From an uncultured Anaerolineae bacterium (lineage in GTDB: Bacteria; Chloroflexota; Anaerolineae; Anaerolineales; Villigracilaceae), in NCBI GenBank assembly GCA_903854805.1, contig CAINXK010000271.1:1-8443 (forward strand): a DNA stretch of 8,443 nucleotides, read 5' to 3'. This document shows, one piece after another, positions 1 to 6,952 of this stretch. The position numbers were made by a program, and so were the translations under genes. Within the stretch, counting starts at the first letter, position 1; every line of letters begins with the position of its first letter. The notes under the pieces are model-generated. The model did no database searches, was not told the origin of the DNA, and worked only from the letters and a program-made list of their open reading frames with translations.

Positions 1-209
1 AACCTCTCCAACCAGTTTTCGTAATCATTGAGAAGCCCATTTTCGTCATCGTTGATGAAAATTGACGCAGTAATGTGCATTGCGTTTATCAGAACGAGCC
101 CTTCCTGGATGGCACTCTCGTGCAGGCAGGCATCGATTTCAGGGGTGATGTTGATAAATCCGCGCCGGGTGGGCAGGTTGAACCAGAGTTCTTTGCGATA
201 GGATTTCAT
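1..209 (-). CDS. yjbQ: YjbQ/UPF0047-family protein, 5' part (runs off left edge)
   Basis: The minus strand is open from an ATG at 207-209 to the window edge, giving 69 codons of an incomplete protein. The start is supported by a GAAGGAG ribosome-binding site (complement of 221-227). The product begins [20 protein letters not shown], followed by '[10 protein letters not shown]' and then '[18 protein letters not shown]' at about residues 42-59. This matches the N-terminal half of the YjbQ/UPF0047 family, in the variant where '[14 protein letters not shown]' replaces the classic 'HTSA.LTINEN'. Some family members have weak thiamine-phosphate synthase activity, but the physiological role is poorly defined and the family is usually about 130-150 residues. 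No signal peptide is seen, so it is presumably cytoplasmic. It is transcribed away from the ABC operon. The family call is confident; the enzymatic role is not. Confidence 0.85.
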   Translation of the reverse strand, partial: MKSYRKELWFNLPTRRGFINITPEIDACLHESAIQEGLVLINAMHITASIFINDDENGLLNDYENWLER

Positions 210-281
210 GTGCGCCTCGTCTCCTTCTTGTCTCACGAATCGGACAAAAGTTGATGCCCTTTGGAATGTTCTGGAGATTAG

Positions 282-309
282 ATTATCTTTAGTGGTGTTA
301 TTCATTCAA
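282..309 (-). promoter_or_regulatory. Candidate promoter of the YjbQ-family gene
   Basis: On the minus strand there is a TTGAAT -35 (complement of 304-309), a 16-base spacer and a GATAAT -10 (complement of 282-287). Each hexamer is close to the sigma70-type consensus. Transcription would start near 275 and give a leader of roughly 65 nt before the ATG at 209. The call rests on sequence match and position alone. Confidence 0.45.
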
Positions 310-499
310 GCTTGATGTTTCCATAAAAATCCTACTCATTTATCGGAAGCGTCGGAGATTTTGCTACTTCTTTCTGCGCGGGTGGTTTATCTTGGCTGAT
401 AAGGCGTGATCGTAACTATGGGTGACCAGGCTTGAATAGGTTTCCTGTTTATCTGATCATTCTCCGATTTGCCACTATCAGCCGATACAGATTACTACT

Positions 500-528
500 T
501 TGACAAAAAATAGTAACTTGTATATTAT
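500..528 (+). promoter_or_regulatory. Strong sigma70-type promoter of the ABC export operon
   Basis: A perfect TTGACA -35 (500-505) is followed by a 17-base spacer and a TATTAT -10 (523-528). An overlapping TATATT at 521-526 would give a less favourable 15-base spacer. Transcription would start near 535, leaving a leader of about 90 nt before the first permease. The match is the best in the window and lies just upstream of a well-formed operon, suggesting substantial basal expression. Confidence 0.75.
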
Positions 529-592
529 TTATTCGCAATTTGAAAAATGTTACAATTCTGTTGCTGGCATCGCGCAACTGCACAGATTTACA

Positions 593-620
593 AAAGAGGT
601 TTATACCTTTTTAAAGGAGT
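593..620 (+). promoter_or_regulatory. Leader hairpin abutting the Shine-Dalgarno of the first permease
   Basis: Bases 593-600 (AAAGAGGT) can pair with 605-612 (ACCTTTTT) around a TTAT loop, giving 8 pairs with one G-U. The strong ribosome-binding site AAAGGAG (613-619) follows immediately. The same pyrimidine run (606-610, CCTTT) could instead pair with AAAGG (613-617) and mask that site. The two pairings are mutually exclusive. This is a structural observation only; the stems are short and A/T-rich and may be chance. Confidence 0.25.
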
Positions 621-626
621 GTGAAT

Positions 627-1856
627 ATGCAATTATATCTGCGCCTGGCATGGCGCAACATTTGGAGACACCGGCGACGTACCGTTATCGTTGTGCTATC
701 TATGGCTTTTGGGTTGGCTTTGATGATGTTATACGATGGATTGGTGGTAGGTTTTAATCAGGCAATTTATGGTAACGCAATCAAAGTCCTGGGTGGTAAC
801 ATCCAAGTCCACGCGAACGGGTTTCGTTCCAAGGCAGATCAATTGCCACTATTATCGCTTATTGATGACCAATCGGTAATTACAGCATCGAAGCGATTGC
901 CTCAGGTGGTGGTCGCCAGTCGGCGGATCAAGACTGGTGGTTTGGCGAGCAGTCGCGAAGGTGCATTTCCAGTCAGTATTATTGGAATCGAGCCCGAGCA
1001 GGAAGCACCCGTCAATCTGGCAGCCCAGCACGTTGTGAGTGGACGCTACCTGATTGGAAGTGATGCCGATCAGATATTTATTGGAAAAGGGTTGGCGGTA
1101 GCAATGGGGGTTGGGGTTGGCGATCGGATTACTCTCACCGGTCGTGCCACCCATGAGCAAATGCGTCAACGCAGTATGACAGTATCCGGTATTTATGATT
1201 TGGGTATGCCTGATATTGAGAAGCGTACTATTTATATTTCGTTAACCGAGGCCCAGGCTTTATACGGTCTAACAGGTAAATCGACCGAGGTGGCTATCTC
1301 GCTTAAGCAGCTTGGCCAAGAGGTGGTAGTGATTGCTGCGCTTGTGCCCGGATTGCCGGGATACGAGATCGATTCTTTTGATCAGAATTTCCCCGAATTG
1401 GCACAAGCCCTCAATTCTAAAGGCGGTGTCATGAATATTTTCAGTGTAGTAATCCTAATGATCGCTGGAATAGGGATTATGAACTTATTGCTGATGGCTG
1501 TTTATGAACGGACAAAGGAGATTGGTTTGCTGGGTGCCCTTGGATTAAGGCCTGCGCAGATTTCCTTTTTATTCGTCCTTGAAGGTACTCTGATGGGGTT
1601 TTTAGGCGTGTTGGTTGGGATTGCGCTCGGTTTATCGCTCAATGGTATTCTGATGCAAGTTGGGATGGATTACAGCAAATATTCCAGCATTACCAGCTAT
1701 ATGGCGTTGATTAGTGGGCGTATTTACCCCGGTTGGGGTACGGATAAACTATTAGGTCGGGCGTTGACTGTGGTTATTATTTCTACCCTGGCTTCTTTCT
1801 ATCCCGCTCGAGAAGCGTCTCAACGCGAACCTGCCGAAGCGTTACATTTTGTATGA
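627..1856 (+). CDS. ABC transporter permease, FtsX/MacB (LolC/E-like) family, first subunit
   Basis: Predicted 409-residue inner-membrane permease of an exporter in the LolCDE/MacB group. The ATG at 627 is chosen over the in-frame GTG at 621 because AAGGAG (614-619) lies 7 bases before the ATG and directly against the GTG. The topology is classic: a basic N-terminus (WRNIWRHRRR), TM1 at about 19-38, a large extracytoplasmic MacB-type domain at about 40-265, then TM2 (about 268-292), TM3 (about 313-338) and TM4 (about 379-393). The conserved 'ERTKEIGLLGALGLR' coupling segment (about 294-308) follows TM2, and the C-terminus carries the family signature 'YPA..AS..EPAEAL'. It is the first gene of a four-gene operon; the next gene starts 10 bases after its stop. 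It probably heterodimerises with that paralogue. Substrate is unknown: lipoproteins, lipids or hydrophobic compounds are possible. Confidence 0.9.
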   Translation: MQLYLRLAWRNIWRHRRRTVIVVLSMAFGLALMMLYDGLVVGFNQAIYGNAIKVLGGNIQVHANGFRSKADQLPLLSLIDDQSVITASKRLPQVVVASRRIKTGGLASSREGAFPVSIIGIEPEQEAPVNLAAQHVVSGRYLIGSDADQIFIGKGLAVAMGVGVGDRITLTGRATHEQMRQRSMTVSGIYDLGMPDIEKRTIYISLTEAQALYGLTGKSTEVAISLKQLGQEVVVIAALVPGLPGYEIDSFDQNFPELAQALNSKGGVMNIFSVVILMIAGIGIMNLLLMAVYERTKEIGLLGALGLRPAQISFLFVLEGTLMGFLGVLVGIALGLSLNGILMQVGMDYSKYSSITSYMALISGRIYPGWGTDKLLGRALTVVIISTLASFYPAREASQREPAEALHFV

Positions 1857-1866
1857 GGTCATCCCT

Positions 1867-3084
1867 ATGATCCAATTATTTAGAATGGCTTTTCGCGACC
1901 TGGGCCGTAACCGTCGCCGCTCATTTTTCTCATCTTTGGCCCTGGCCATGGGCCTGGCTATGCTATTATTAATGGCTGCTTTTATCAACGGAGAGATGGG
2001 TGGTGCCATGGACTCAACGATCCGATTGCAGAGTGGACATTTGCAAGTGCGTGCGAAAACGTATGATGAGACCAAGACCAGCCTTAAGTGGGCTGACCTG
2101 GTTGAAGATCCCGAACAAGTAGCAGCGCAAATTTCTGCACTTTCGCAGGTGAAGGTTGCCACACCCAGATTGTTTGCCAGTGGAATTTTAGCATTGCGTG
2201 ACGAAACCGCCGGTGTTCGGATCATGGGTATCGATCCAAATTCCGAAGCAAATTTGCCTTATAAAGAGGGGCTGCTGAGTGGGGAATTCTTGTCTGCCGA
2301 TGACCGTGAAGGCATCCTGATTGGAGAGCCTCTTGCTAAAAAGCTTGGGTTAAAAGTTGGTGACCAACTAAACCTTTCGGTTAACACATCAAATGGCGAT
2401 GTGGCTGAACAGGCTTTCTCAATTAGGGGTATTTACTCTACCGAAACGAATGGCTTTGACAGTGTTACGGTTTTTATGCCATTGGCGAAAGCCCAGAGTA
2501 TTGCTCAGGTTGAGAAGCACGCCAGCAGTATTTTTGTGTTGCTAAAGGATAAGGCGCAGACTGATGCGGTTGCTGCTGCTTTGCAGCCTGGGAATTACGA
2601 AGTGTTGACCTGGACACAAATGAATGAATTGATCATTCAAACTGAACAAATGGCCAACGCCTATATAGTGATCCTATATATGATTGTTTTGGGCATCACT
2701 GCTACTGTGATTACAAATACACTTATCATGGCTGTGTTTGAGCGTACACGTGAGATTGGTATCCTTTCAGCCATTGGGATGAAGGGCTGGCGTATCCTGG
2801 CGATGTTCCTGGCAGAATCGAGCTTTTTGGCTGTGGGGGGCATTATTATGGGGTTGGCACTTGGCCAGTTGGCGGTGTATTACTTCGCTCAGACTGGTTT
2901 CTTCATTGGAAAAATGGGTCTGACCGGCCTATTGATAGGAAACACGATCTACCCCGCTGCGACCTTGGACAGTACTATAAGCTTGACTATTACTGCTTTT
3001 GTGATCACCCTGTTGGCGGGTATTTATCCAGCTATTATTGCCGCCAGAATGGAACCTATCGAAGCTTTGCACGGCGGGAAGTAA
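1867..3084 (+). CDS. ABC transporter permease, FtsX/MacB (LolC/E-like) family, second subunit
   Basis: Predicted 405-residue permease, paralogous to the preceding gene. The ATG at 1867 is preferred to the upstream in-frame TTG at 1849 because GAGG (1855-1858), overlapping the previous stop codon, sits 8 bases before it; this layout suggests translational coupling. The N-terminus '[14 protein letters not shown]' precedes TM1 (about 20-40). An extracytoplasmic domain spans about 42-262, and TM2 (about 264-290), TM3 (about 309-337) and TM4 (about 370-391) follow. The coupling motif '[16 protein letters not shown]' is at 291-306 and the C-terminal signature '[19 protein letters not shown]' ends the protein. 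With two different permeases, the transporter is likely a heterodimer like LolCE rather than a MacB homodimer. Confidence 0.9.
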   Translation: MIQLFRMAFRDLGRNRRRSFFSSLALAMGLAMLLLMAAFINGEMGGAMDSTIRLQSGHLQVRAKTYDETKTSLKWADLVEDPEQVAAQISALSQVKVATPRLFASGILALRDETAGVRIMGIDPNSEANLPYKEGLLSGEFLSADDREGILIGEPLAKKLGLKVGDQLNLSVNTSNGDVAEQAFSIRGIYSTETNGFDSVTVFMPLAKAQSIAQVEKHASSIFVLLKDKAQTDAVAAALQPGNYEVLTWTQMNELIIQTEQMANAYIVILYMIVLGITATVITNTLIMAVFERTREIGILSAIGMKGWRILAMFLAESSFLAVGGIIMGLALGQLAVYYFAQTGFFIGKMGLTGLLIGNTIYPAATLDSTISLTITAFVITLLAGIYPAIIAARMEPIEALHGGK

Positions 3085-3098
3085 CCAATTTAGATTAT

Positions 3099-3113
3099 AA
3101 AACGGCCCGTTTT
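3099..3113. repeat. Perfect palindrome between permease and ATPase genes
   Basis: AAAACGG and CCGTTTT form a perfect 7-base inverted repeat around a single C in the 65-base gap between the second permease and the ATPase. As RNA it would fold as a 5-bp stem (AAAAC/GTTTT) with a GGCCC loop ending in four U residues. It could be a weak attenuator, an mRNA processing point or a protein-binding site. The short A/T-rich stem argues against an efficient terminator, and the downstream genes clearly belong to the same system. Confidence 0.35.
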
Positions 3114-3149
3114 CAGTATGACTTGCAATCATGGCCGAGGAGAATTAAA

Positions 3150-3824
3150 ATGGAAGTCGCAAAAATTGATAACGTTACGCGCAAATTCAAGATTGGCAAG
3201 GTGGAGACTCAAGCCTTGCGAGGTGTCAATCTTTCCATAGAGAGTGGAGAATTTACCGCATTGGTGGGACCATCCGGTTCTGGAAAGACAACCCTTTTAC
3301 AATTGATAGGTTGTCTTGATCAGCCCAGTACGGGAAAAATATTTATAAATGGGAAGGACGTCAGTAATCTAAACCGTAACCAGCGTGCCGACATGCGGCG
3401 TGGCACGATCGGCTTTGTTTTTCAGTTTTTTGCCCTGATACCGACTTTGAGCGCTTACGAAAATGTCGAATTGCCCCTGCTGCTTGCTGGGCAAAGTGCT
3501 GCTAACCGTCACGATCGTGTGACAAAATTGCTAGAGGCTGTTGGCCTTTCGGATCGCGCCAACAATCGCCCTGATCAATTGAGCGGCGGCCAACAACAGC
3601 GAGTTGCGATTGCTCGTGCCCTGGCAACTGAACCATCACTAATCCTGGCTGATGAACCAACTGCTAACCTTGATACTGCGAATGGTGAGCAAGTAATGGA
3701 AATTATGACCCGCCTTAATCAAGAAACCGGTGTTACATTCGTATTTGCCACACATGACCCACGTGTAATAAAATATGCTAAAAGAGTTGTAACCTTGCGC
3801 GATGGACTGATTGTTGCAGAATGA
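3150..3824 (+). CDS. ABC transporter ATP-binding protein, LolD/MacB-type
   Basis: 224-residue cytoplasmic ATPase that powers the two permeases encoded just upstream. The ATG at 3150 follows GAGGAGA (3137-3143) at proper spacing; an upstream in-frame TTG at 3123 has no such support. All nucleotide-binding motifs are intact: Walker [10 protein letters not shown] (40-48), Q-loop Gln93 in '[18 protein letters not shown]', ABC signature LSGGQ (145-149), Walker B LILADE (165-170) with catalytic Glu170, D-loop NLD (174-176) and switch His203 in 'ATHDP'. Length and the 'FQ.F.LIPTL.A.ENV' segment are typical of the LolD/MacB/YknY subfamily. It lies 65 bases after the permease and 34 bases before the adaptor, in one operon. 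The ATPase call is very secure; the substrate is unknown. Confidence 0.95.
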   Translation: MEVAKIDNVTRKFKIGKVETQALRGVNLSIESGEFTALVGPSGSGKTTLLQLIGCLDQPSTGKIFINGKDVSNLNRNQRADMRRGTIGFVFQFFALIPTLSAYENVELPLLLAGQSAANRHDRVTKLLEAVGLSDRANNRPDQLSGGQQQRVAIARALATEPSLILADEPTANLDTANGEQVMEIMTRLNQETGVTFVFATHDPRVIKYAKRVVTLRDGLIVAE

Positions 3825-3858
3825 TTTTCTATAGTAATTGATTGAATATGGAGTGGAA

Positions 3859-5034
3859 ATGAAATTGAAGATATTAGTTCTTATTATGGGTGCCTTAGTT
3901 CTCTCTTCTTGCTCACCGAAGGCCACCGCAACTGCCCTGCCTACTGTCGTGCTTAGCAGTCCTTCTGGAACCGCCAGCCCGATTCTCTCTACAAGTCGTG
4001 GCAATGTTGCGGCATCTGGGACTATCGTTCCTGAACAAGAAGCCCAGATGGCCTTTACATTGGGTGGCAGCCTGAAAATTGTCAACGTTGCGGTTGGCGA
4101 CCAAATTAAAGCTGGTCAGATACTGGCTGAATTGGATAGCGCTGCGATCCAACTTGAAATTGACCAGGCACAAAGTAGTGTTAACGAGTTGACTTCACCA
4201 GCTGCGCAAGCCGCTGCGGAACAGGCTTTGGCAGTTGCACAGCAAAACTTAAAGGACCAGCAAGATAAGGTAAATTCACAATTTTACCGGCGTGCATCAG
4301 ATACTTTGATCGACAAAACCCAAGGAGAGATTGACCTTGCCAAGGATTCGCTGGCCAGGGCTTCCGATTCATATCGCACAGTTGCGAGATTGGAAGATGG
4401 CGACAACAGAAAGGCAGCTGCATTGGTGGCAATGTCCAATGCTCAATTGCGATTAAATGAGCTGATTGCCAAGTACAACTGGTATGCTGGTAAGCCATCT
4501 GAAATTGATGCTGCGCTTGCGAATGCGAAATTGGATGTTGCAAAAGCGGCTGTTCAAGAGGCGGAATGGTATTTGGCAGTGTTGAAAGGGGAGAATGTCT
4601 CTTCTAATGCGACTGGGGCTAATCTGGCTCGCCTGCAGTCCGCAAGGACAGTGCTGGCCACCGCCCAAGATCGTCTGGATCACACCCGCCTTATTTCACC
4701 GATACCGGGTGTGGTTGTGAAGATTACTGGAATCGCTGGTGAAACTGTTTCCCCGGGTGAATTGCTCTTTTTTATCAGCGATGTGACTCACTTAAGTGTG
4801 GAAACAACCGACTTGAGCGAACGCGATGTACCGAGTGTAACGGTCGGGCAAAAAGTTTTGATCTCTGTCAAGGCCTTGAACAAAAACATTCCGGGGCACG
4901 TTACCAGTATTTCACCTGTGGCTGATACGCTTGGTGGAGATGTTGTTTATCAAACCAAAATTGAATTTGACACAGATACCGATGGGTTGCTGGCTGGTAT
5001 GAGTGTGGATGTTCAATACGAAACCGGTAATTGA
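3859..5034 (+). CDS. HlyD/MacA-like periplasmic adaptor lipoprotein of the ABC exporter
   Basis: 391-residue membrane-fusion-type adaptor, last gene of the export operon. ATG 3859 is chosen because GGAG (3850-3853) precedes it and a signal peptide starts there: basic MKLK, a hydrophobic core, and a lipobox LSSC with lipidated Cys18. A Ser/Thr/Ala/Pro-rich linker (19-48) follows, then the first half of a biotinyl-lipoyl-like hairpin domain (about 50-96, 'GTIVPEQEAQ', 'VAVGDQIKAGQILAELD'), a long alpha-helical coiled-coil hairpin rich in Ala/Gln/Leu (about 97-275), the second half of the lipoyl-like domain ('RLISPIPGVVVKITGIAGETV', from about 277), and a beta-barrel region to the C-terminus. 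No TolC-like partner is encoded here, so the adaptor may act as a lid or substrate chaperone on the outer face of the membrane. That role is inferred. Confidence 0.88.
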   Translation: MKLKILVLIMGALVLSSCSPKATATALPTVVLSSPSGTASPILSTSRGNVAASGTIVPEQEAQMAFTLGGSLKIVNVAVGDQIKAGQILAELDSAAIQLEIDQAQSSVNELTSPAAQAAAEQALAVAQQNLKDQQDKVNSQFYRRASDTLIDKTQGEIDLAKDSLARASDSYRTVARLEDGDNRKAAALVAMSNAQLRLNELIAKYNWYAGKPSEIDAALANAKLDVAKAAVQEAEWYLAVLKGENVSSNATGANLARLQSARTVLATAQDRLDHTRLISPIPGVVVKITGIAGETVSPGELLFFISDVTHLSVETTDLSERDVPSVTVGQKVLISVKALNKNIPGHVTSISPVADTLGGDVVYQTKIEFDTDTDGLLAGMSVDVQYETGN

Positions 5035-5040
5035 AAAACT

Positions 5041-5070
5041 GAGAATAAGGGATGAAAATCAATTATTCTC
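5041..5070 (+). repeat. Inverted repeat in the 3' untranslated region of the ABC operon
   Basis: GAGAATAA (5041-5048) and TTATTCTC (5063-5070) are perfect 8-base complements separated by 14 bases, directly after the adaptor stop codon. No T-run follows. It may be a 3' mRNA-stabilising structure ahead of the true terminator at 5103-5134, or chance. Confidence 0.3.
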
Positions 5071-5102
5071 ACCTTCAATAATAAACAATTTGTTGATGGA
5101 CC

Positions 5103-5134
5103 AAAGTATCGGTTAGCAATAACCGATACTTTTT
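5103..5134. terminator. Rho-independent terminator, probably bidirectional
   Basis: AAAGTATCGGTTA (5103-5115) and its exact complement TAACCGATACTTT (5120-5132) form a perfect 13-bp stem with a GCAA (GNRA) tetraloop. On the plus strand the stem ends in a T-run reaching 5134. It lies about 70 bases after the ABC operon and about 13 bases after the end of the convergent DUF4342 gene. The flanking A and T runs make it usable from both sides, stronger in the plus direction. Confidence 0.8.
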
Positions 5135-5146
5135 ACATTTGATTGA

Positions 5147-5400
5147 TTAAATGTCATTCTTTTCAACAACGATAGTCGCTTCGCTGATTAGTGCTGCTAC
5201 GGCTCCGATTGCGACCAGCATGGGTGCCAGAGCGGCTCCAACCACCCCAACAGTGAGTGGAAACTCAGCTAGTATATGGCCGGATTTCTCTTTATGATAA
5301 CCCGTCGAATATTCCCTTCGCGGATAAGTTGTTTTACCTTGGCGAGAATTTCCTCGCCATTAACTGAAAATTCCTCAGTATGAAATTTTGTTTCTGACAT
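5147..5400 (-). pseudogene. DUF4342 domain gene interrupted by a -1 frameshift
   Basis: On the minus strand, ATG (5398-5400) follows a strong GGAGG (complement of 5410-5414). Reading starts MSETKFHTEEFSVNGEEILA and continues through 'KVKQLIREGNIRRVIIK', typical of the DUF4342 family, but meets a stop at 5269-5271 after 43 residues. The missing second half is intact in the -1 frame from 5293 down to a stop at 5147-5149: 'KEKSGHILAEFPLTVG', then 'VVGAALAPMLVAIGAVAAL', then 'ISEATIVVEKNDI'. Joined at codon 36 these give 84 residues, the usual family size, with a helical N-terminal part and a hydrophobic Gly/Ala/Leu C-terminal segment. The span is 254 bases, one short of a multiple of three, so a single base is missing near 5291-5296. 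The family's function is unknown. Real decay, an assembly error or recoding are all possible; no canonical slippery heptamer is present. Confidence 0.8.
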
Positions 5401-5809
5401 GTGTGTGATCCTCCAGTAGGTATATACGGGAATCATCATGAAAAGGTTTCTTCATTCGGCTTGAAACTCAAATAATAGATTGCCGACTCAACAGCCTGAC
5501 CATCAATTATGGATAAGAAAATCCTCGTAAAAACAGCCAGTCTGTTTATTTTTGGTTACTTTTCTGACACGTTTTTTTGGGTGCGCTAAAAATAGACATC
5601 TTCAGGATAAACCATTCGCGAGAGCGGTAGGTGAGCACAACCGAACCCAACTACGGCCCTAATCCATTGGCAGGTCTGATATAAGTGGAGTGAAGAGTAT
5701 GGATATATAATTTGCTTCCTGCATTTCATTACTATAATGGAAAAGTATTGTTTCTTTTTAGGAACTTTCGGGTTATATCCGTCATAATAATCTTGTTTTA
5801 GGAGCTCAC
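5401..5809. other. Intergenic region, no intact gene; possible degenerate sequence on minus strand
   Basis: About 400 bases lie between the divergent DUF4342 gene and the GNAT-like gene. On the minus strand one frame reads peptide-like text ('VVGFGCAHLPLSRMVYPED' near 5598-5654 and 'DGQAVESAIYYLSFKPNEE' near 5448-5504) but has stops at 5586-5588 and 5556-5558 and no good start, so I do not call a gene. A small stem (AAACAG 5531-5536 with CTGTTT 5542-5547) followed on the minus strand by a T-run looks like a weak terminator facing left. The right end holds two TATAAT hexamers (5706-5711 and 5733-5738) and the next gene's ribosome-binding site. Confidence 0.5.
5706..5738 (+). promoter_or_regulatory. 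Candidate promoter -10 elements for the GNAT/membrane protein unit
   Basis: Two perfect TATAAT hexamers occur at 5706-5711 and 5733-5738, the latter about 70 bases before the ATG at 5810. Neither has a good -35 at 16-18 bases (TTTGCT at 5711-5716 serves the second poorly). A promoter that depends on an activator, or one with a weak -35, is plausible. The assignment to the downstream unit is by position. Confidence 0.45.
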
Positions 5810-6940
5810 ATGCTTACAATCGAAAACGTCGATACTGCTAATAAATCTCAGGTTAAGCGTTTTGTTCAATTTCCGCATAGACTATACAAAGATTGTCCGC
5901 AGTGGGTGCCGCCTCTTGATATCGATTCTTATGCCCAGCTAAACCCCAAAAAGCATCCTTTCTATGAGCATTCTGAGATTGAGTTTTTTCTAGCGGTTCG
6001 GGATGGGCGTGATGTGGGGCGTATCGCTGCGATCGAGAACAAACCTTTTAATAAATATCATGGCACCACGGAAGCTGATTTTTACTTTTTCGATTGTGAA
6101 AATAATCTTGAAACCGCTACTGCTTTGTTTGACACGGTTATTGTGTGGGCAAAAAAGCGAGGTTTAAATCGGGTAATTGGCCCCAAAGGTCTTGGACCAT
6201 TGGATGGGTACGGTGTGCTTGTCCTTGGGCATGAACATCGTCAGACGATGACGATGCTTAACTATAATTATCCTTATTATCAGCAGCTTGTTGAAGCGCA
6301 GGGTTTTGAAAAGGAAGTTGACTTTGTTTCCTGCTTTTTACCTGCAGACCAGTTTCGAATCCCAGAACGTGTTGAACGAATTGCTTTGCGGGCGTTGGAA
6401 CGGGGTGGTTTGCAAGTTAAAAAGTTTAAGAATAAGAAAGAATTATTGGAATGGGCTCCGCGTATTGGCGAAGCCTATAACAAGGCTTTTATCCATAATT
6501 GGGAATATTTCCCCTTTACCCCGCGTGAGATTCAATTTGTCGTTGATAATATCATGACCGTAGCTGACTATCGTTTGATCAAAATAATTATCCACGGAAA
6601 TGATGTGGTTGGATTTTTATTTGCATTCCATGATGTTTCTGCGGCGTTACAACGTGCTCATGGTAAGCTGCTTCCGTTTGGTCTTCCGGATCTACTGCTC
6701 GAAATGCGAAAAACTGATACAGTTTCAGTAAATGGTATTGGTATATTACCGGAATTTCAAGGGCACGGTGGAAATGCCATTTTATATTACGAAATGGGTC
6801 AAACATTGCTTAGTTTTAAGCAATTCACGCATGTGGAAATGACCCAGGTGGCTGAAACAACCGAGCAGATGCGGGCTGATTTGAAAAATCTAAATGGGAT
6901 CGAATACAAAAATCATCGTGTTTACCATAAAAATATTTAA
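5810..6940 (+). CDS. GNAT-like (N-acetyltransferase superfamily) protein, 376 residues
   Basis: ATG 5810 follows AGGAG (5800-5804) by 5 bases. The 376-residue soluble protein resembles a family of tandem GNAT-fold proteins: an N-terminal section with 'FVQFPHRLYKDCPQWVPPL' (about 17-35), 'FFLAVRDGRDVGRIAAIEN' (59-77) and a 'GPKGLGPLDGYGVLV' segment (124-138), where relatives as I recall them often read 'GP.NFSTNDE.G.L'; then 'NYPYYQQLVEAQGFEK' (153-168); and a C-terminal lobe with 'VNGIGILPEFQGHGGNAIL' (307-325), which resembles the acetyl-CoA pyrophosphate loop (Gln317-Gly318-His319-Gly320). No signal peptide or membrane segment. Acyl donor and acceptor are unknown, and the catalytic status of the N-terminal lobe is uncertain. 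The next gene starts 12 bases downstream, so the two are probably co-transcribed. I recognise the fold family but no named enzyme. Confidence 0.75.
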   Translation: MLTIENVDTANKSQVKRFVQFPHRLYKDCPQWVPPLDIDSYAQLNPKKHPFYEHSEIEFFLAVRDGRDVGRIAAIENKPFNKYHGTTEADFYFFDCENNLETATALFDTVIVWAKKRGLNRVIGPKGLGPLDGYGVLVLGHEHRQTMTMLNYNYPYYQQLVEAQGFEKEVDFVSCFLPADQFRIPERVERIALRALERGGLQVKKFKNKKELLEWAPRIGEAYNKAFIHNWEYFPFTPREIQFVVDNIMTVADYRLIKIIIHGNDVVGFLFAFHDVSAALQRAHGKLLPFGLPDLLLEMRKTDTVSVNGIGILPEFQGHGGNAILYYEMGQTLLSFKQFTHVEMTQVAETTEQMRADLKNLNGIEYKNHRVYHKNI

Positions 6941-6952
6941 TCAGAGGTATCT

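Larger units (their letters stand above)
210..626. other. Divergent intergenic region without a gene
   Basis: This stretch separates the leftward YjbQ-family gene from the rightward ABC operon. It holds the two divergent promoters (282-309 minus, 500-528 plus) and the operon leader. Between about 310 and 499 I find no convincing ORF on either strand. The short inverted matches there (TCGGAGA/TCTCCGA and GGCTGATA/TATCAGCC) are interleaved rather than nested, so they do not form a simple hairpin. No recognisable riboswitch or operator was found. Confidence 0.6.

Noticed and set aside
352..483. Inverted matches TCGGAGA/TCTCCGA and GGCTGATA/TATCAGCC upstream of the operon promoter
   Set aside because: The arms are interleaved and about 80-110 bases apart, so they cannot form a simple nested structure, and matches of 7-8 bases are expected by chance.
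621..626. GTG at 621 as an earlier start for the first permease
   Set aside because: It abuts the Shine-Dalgarno sequence with no spacing, whereas ATG 627 has a 7-base spacer and gives the usual family N-terminus.
500..757. 85-codon plus-strand ORF beginning with TTG at 500
   Set aside because: It starts on the -35 box of the operon promoter, has no ribosome-binding site and overlaps the well-supported permease in another frame.
1842..2225. 127-codon minus-strand ORF
   Set aside because: Antisense shadow of the second permease; its translation is low-complexity and has no family resemblance or ribosome-binding site.
3639..4543. Several minus-strand ORFs antisense to the ATPase and adaptor genes
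   Set aside because: They mirror codon usage of strongly supported plus-strand genes and show no recognisable domains.
5529..5547. Small stem AAACAG/CTGTTT as a definite terminator
   Set aside because: Only six mostly A/T pairs and no supported gene upstream on the minus strand, so it is mentioned under the intergenic entry and not called separately.
6288..6557. 89-codon plus-strand ORF inside the GNAT-like gene
   Set aside because: Alternate frame of a gene with clear family motifs; no independent start signal.
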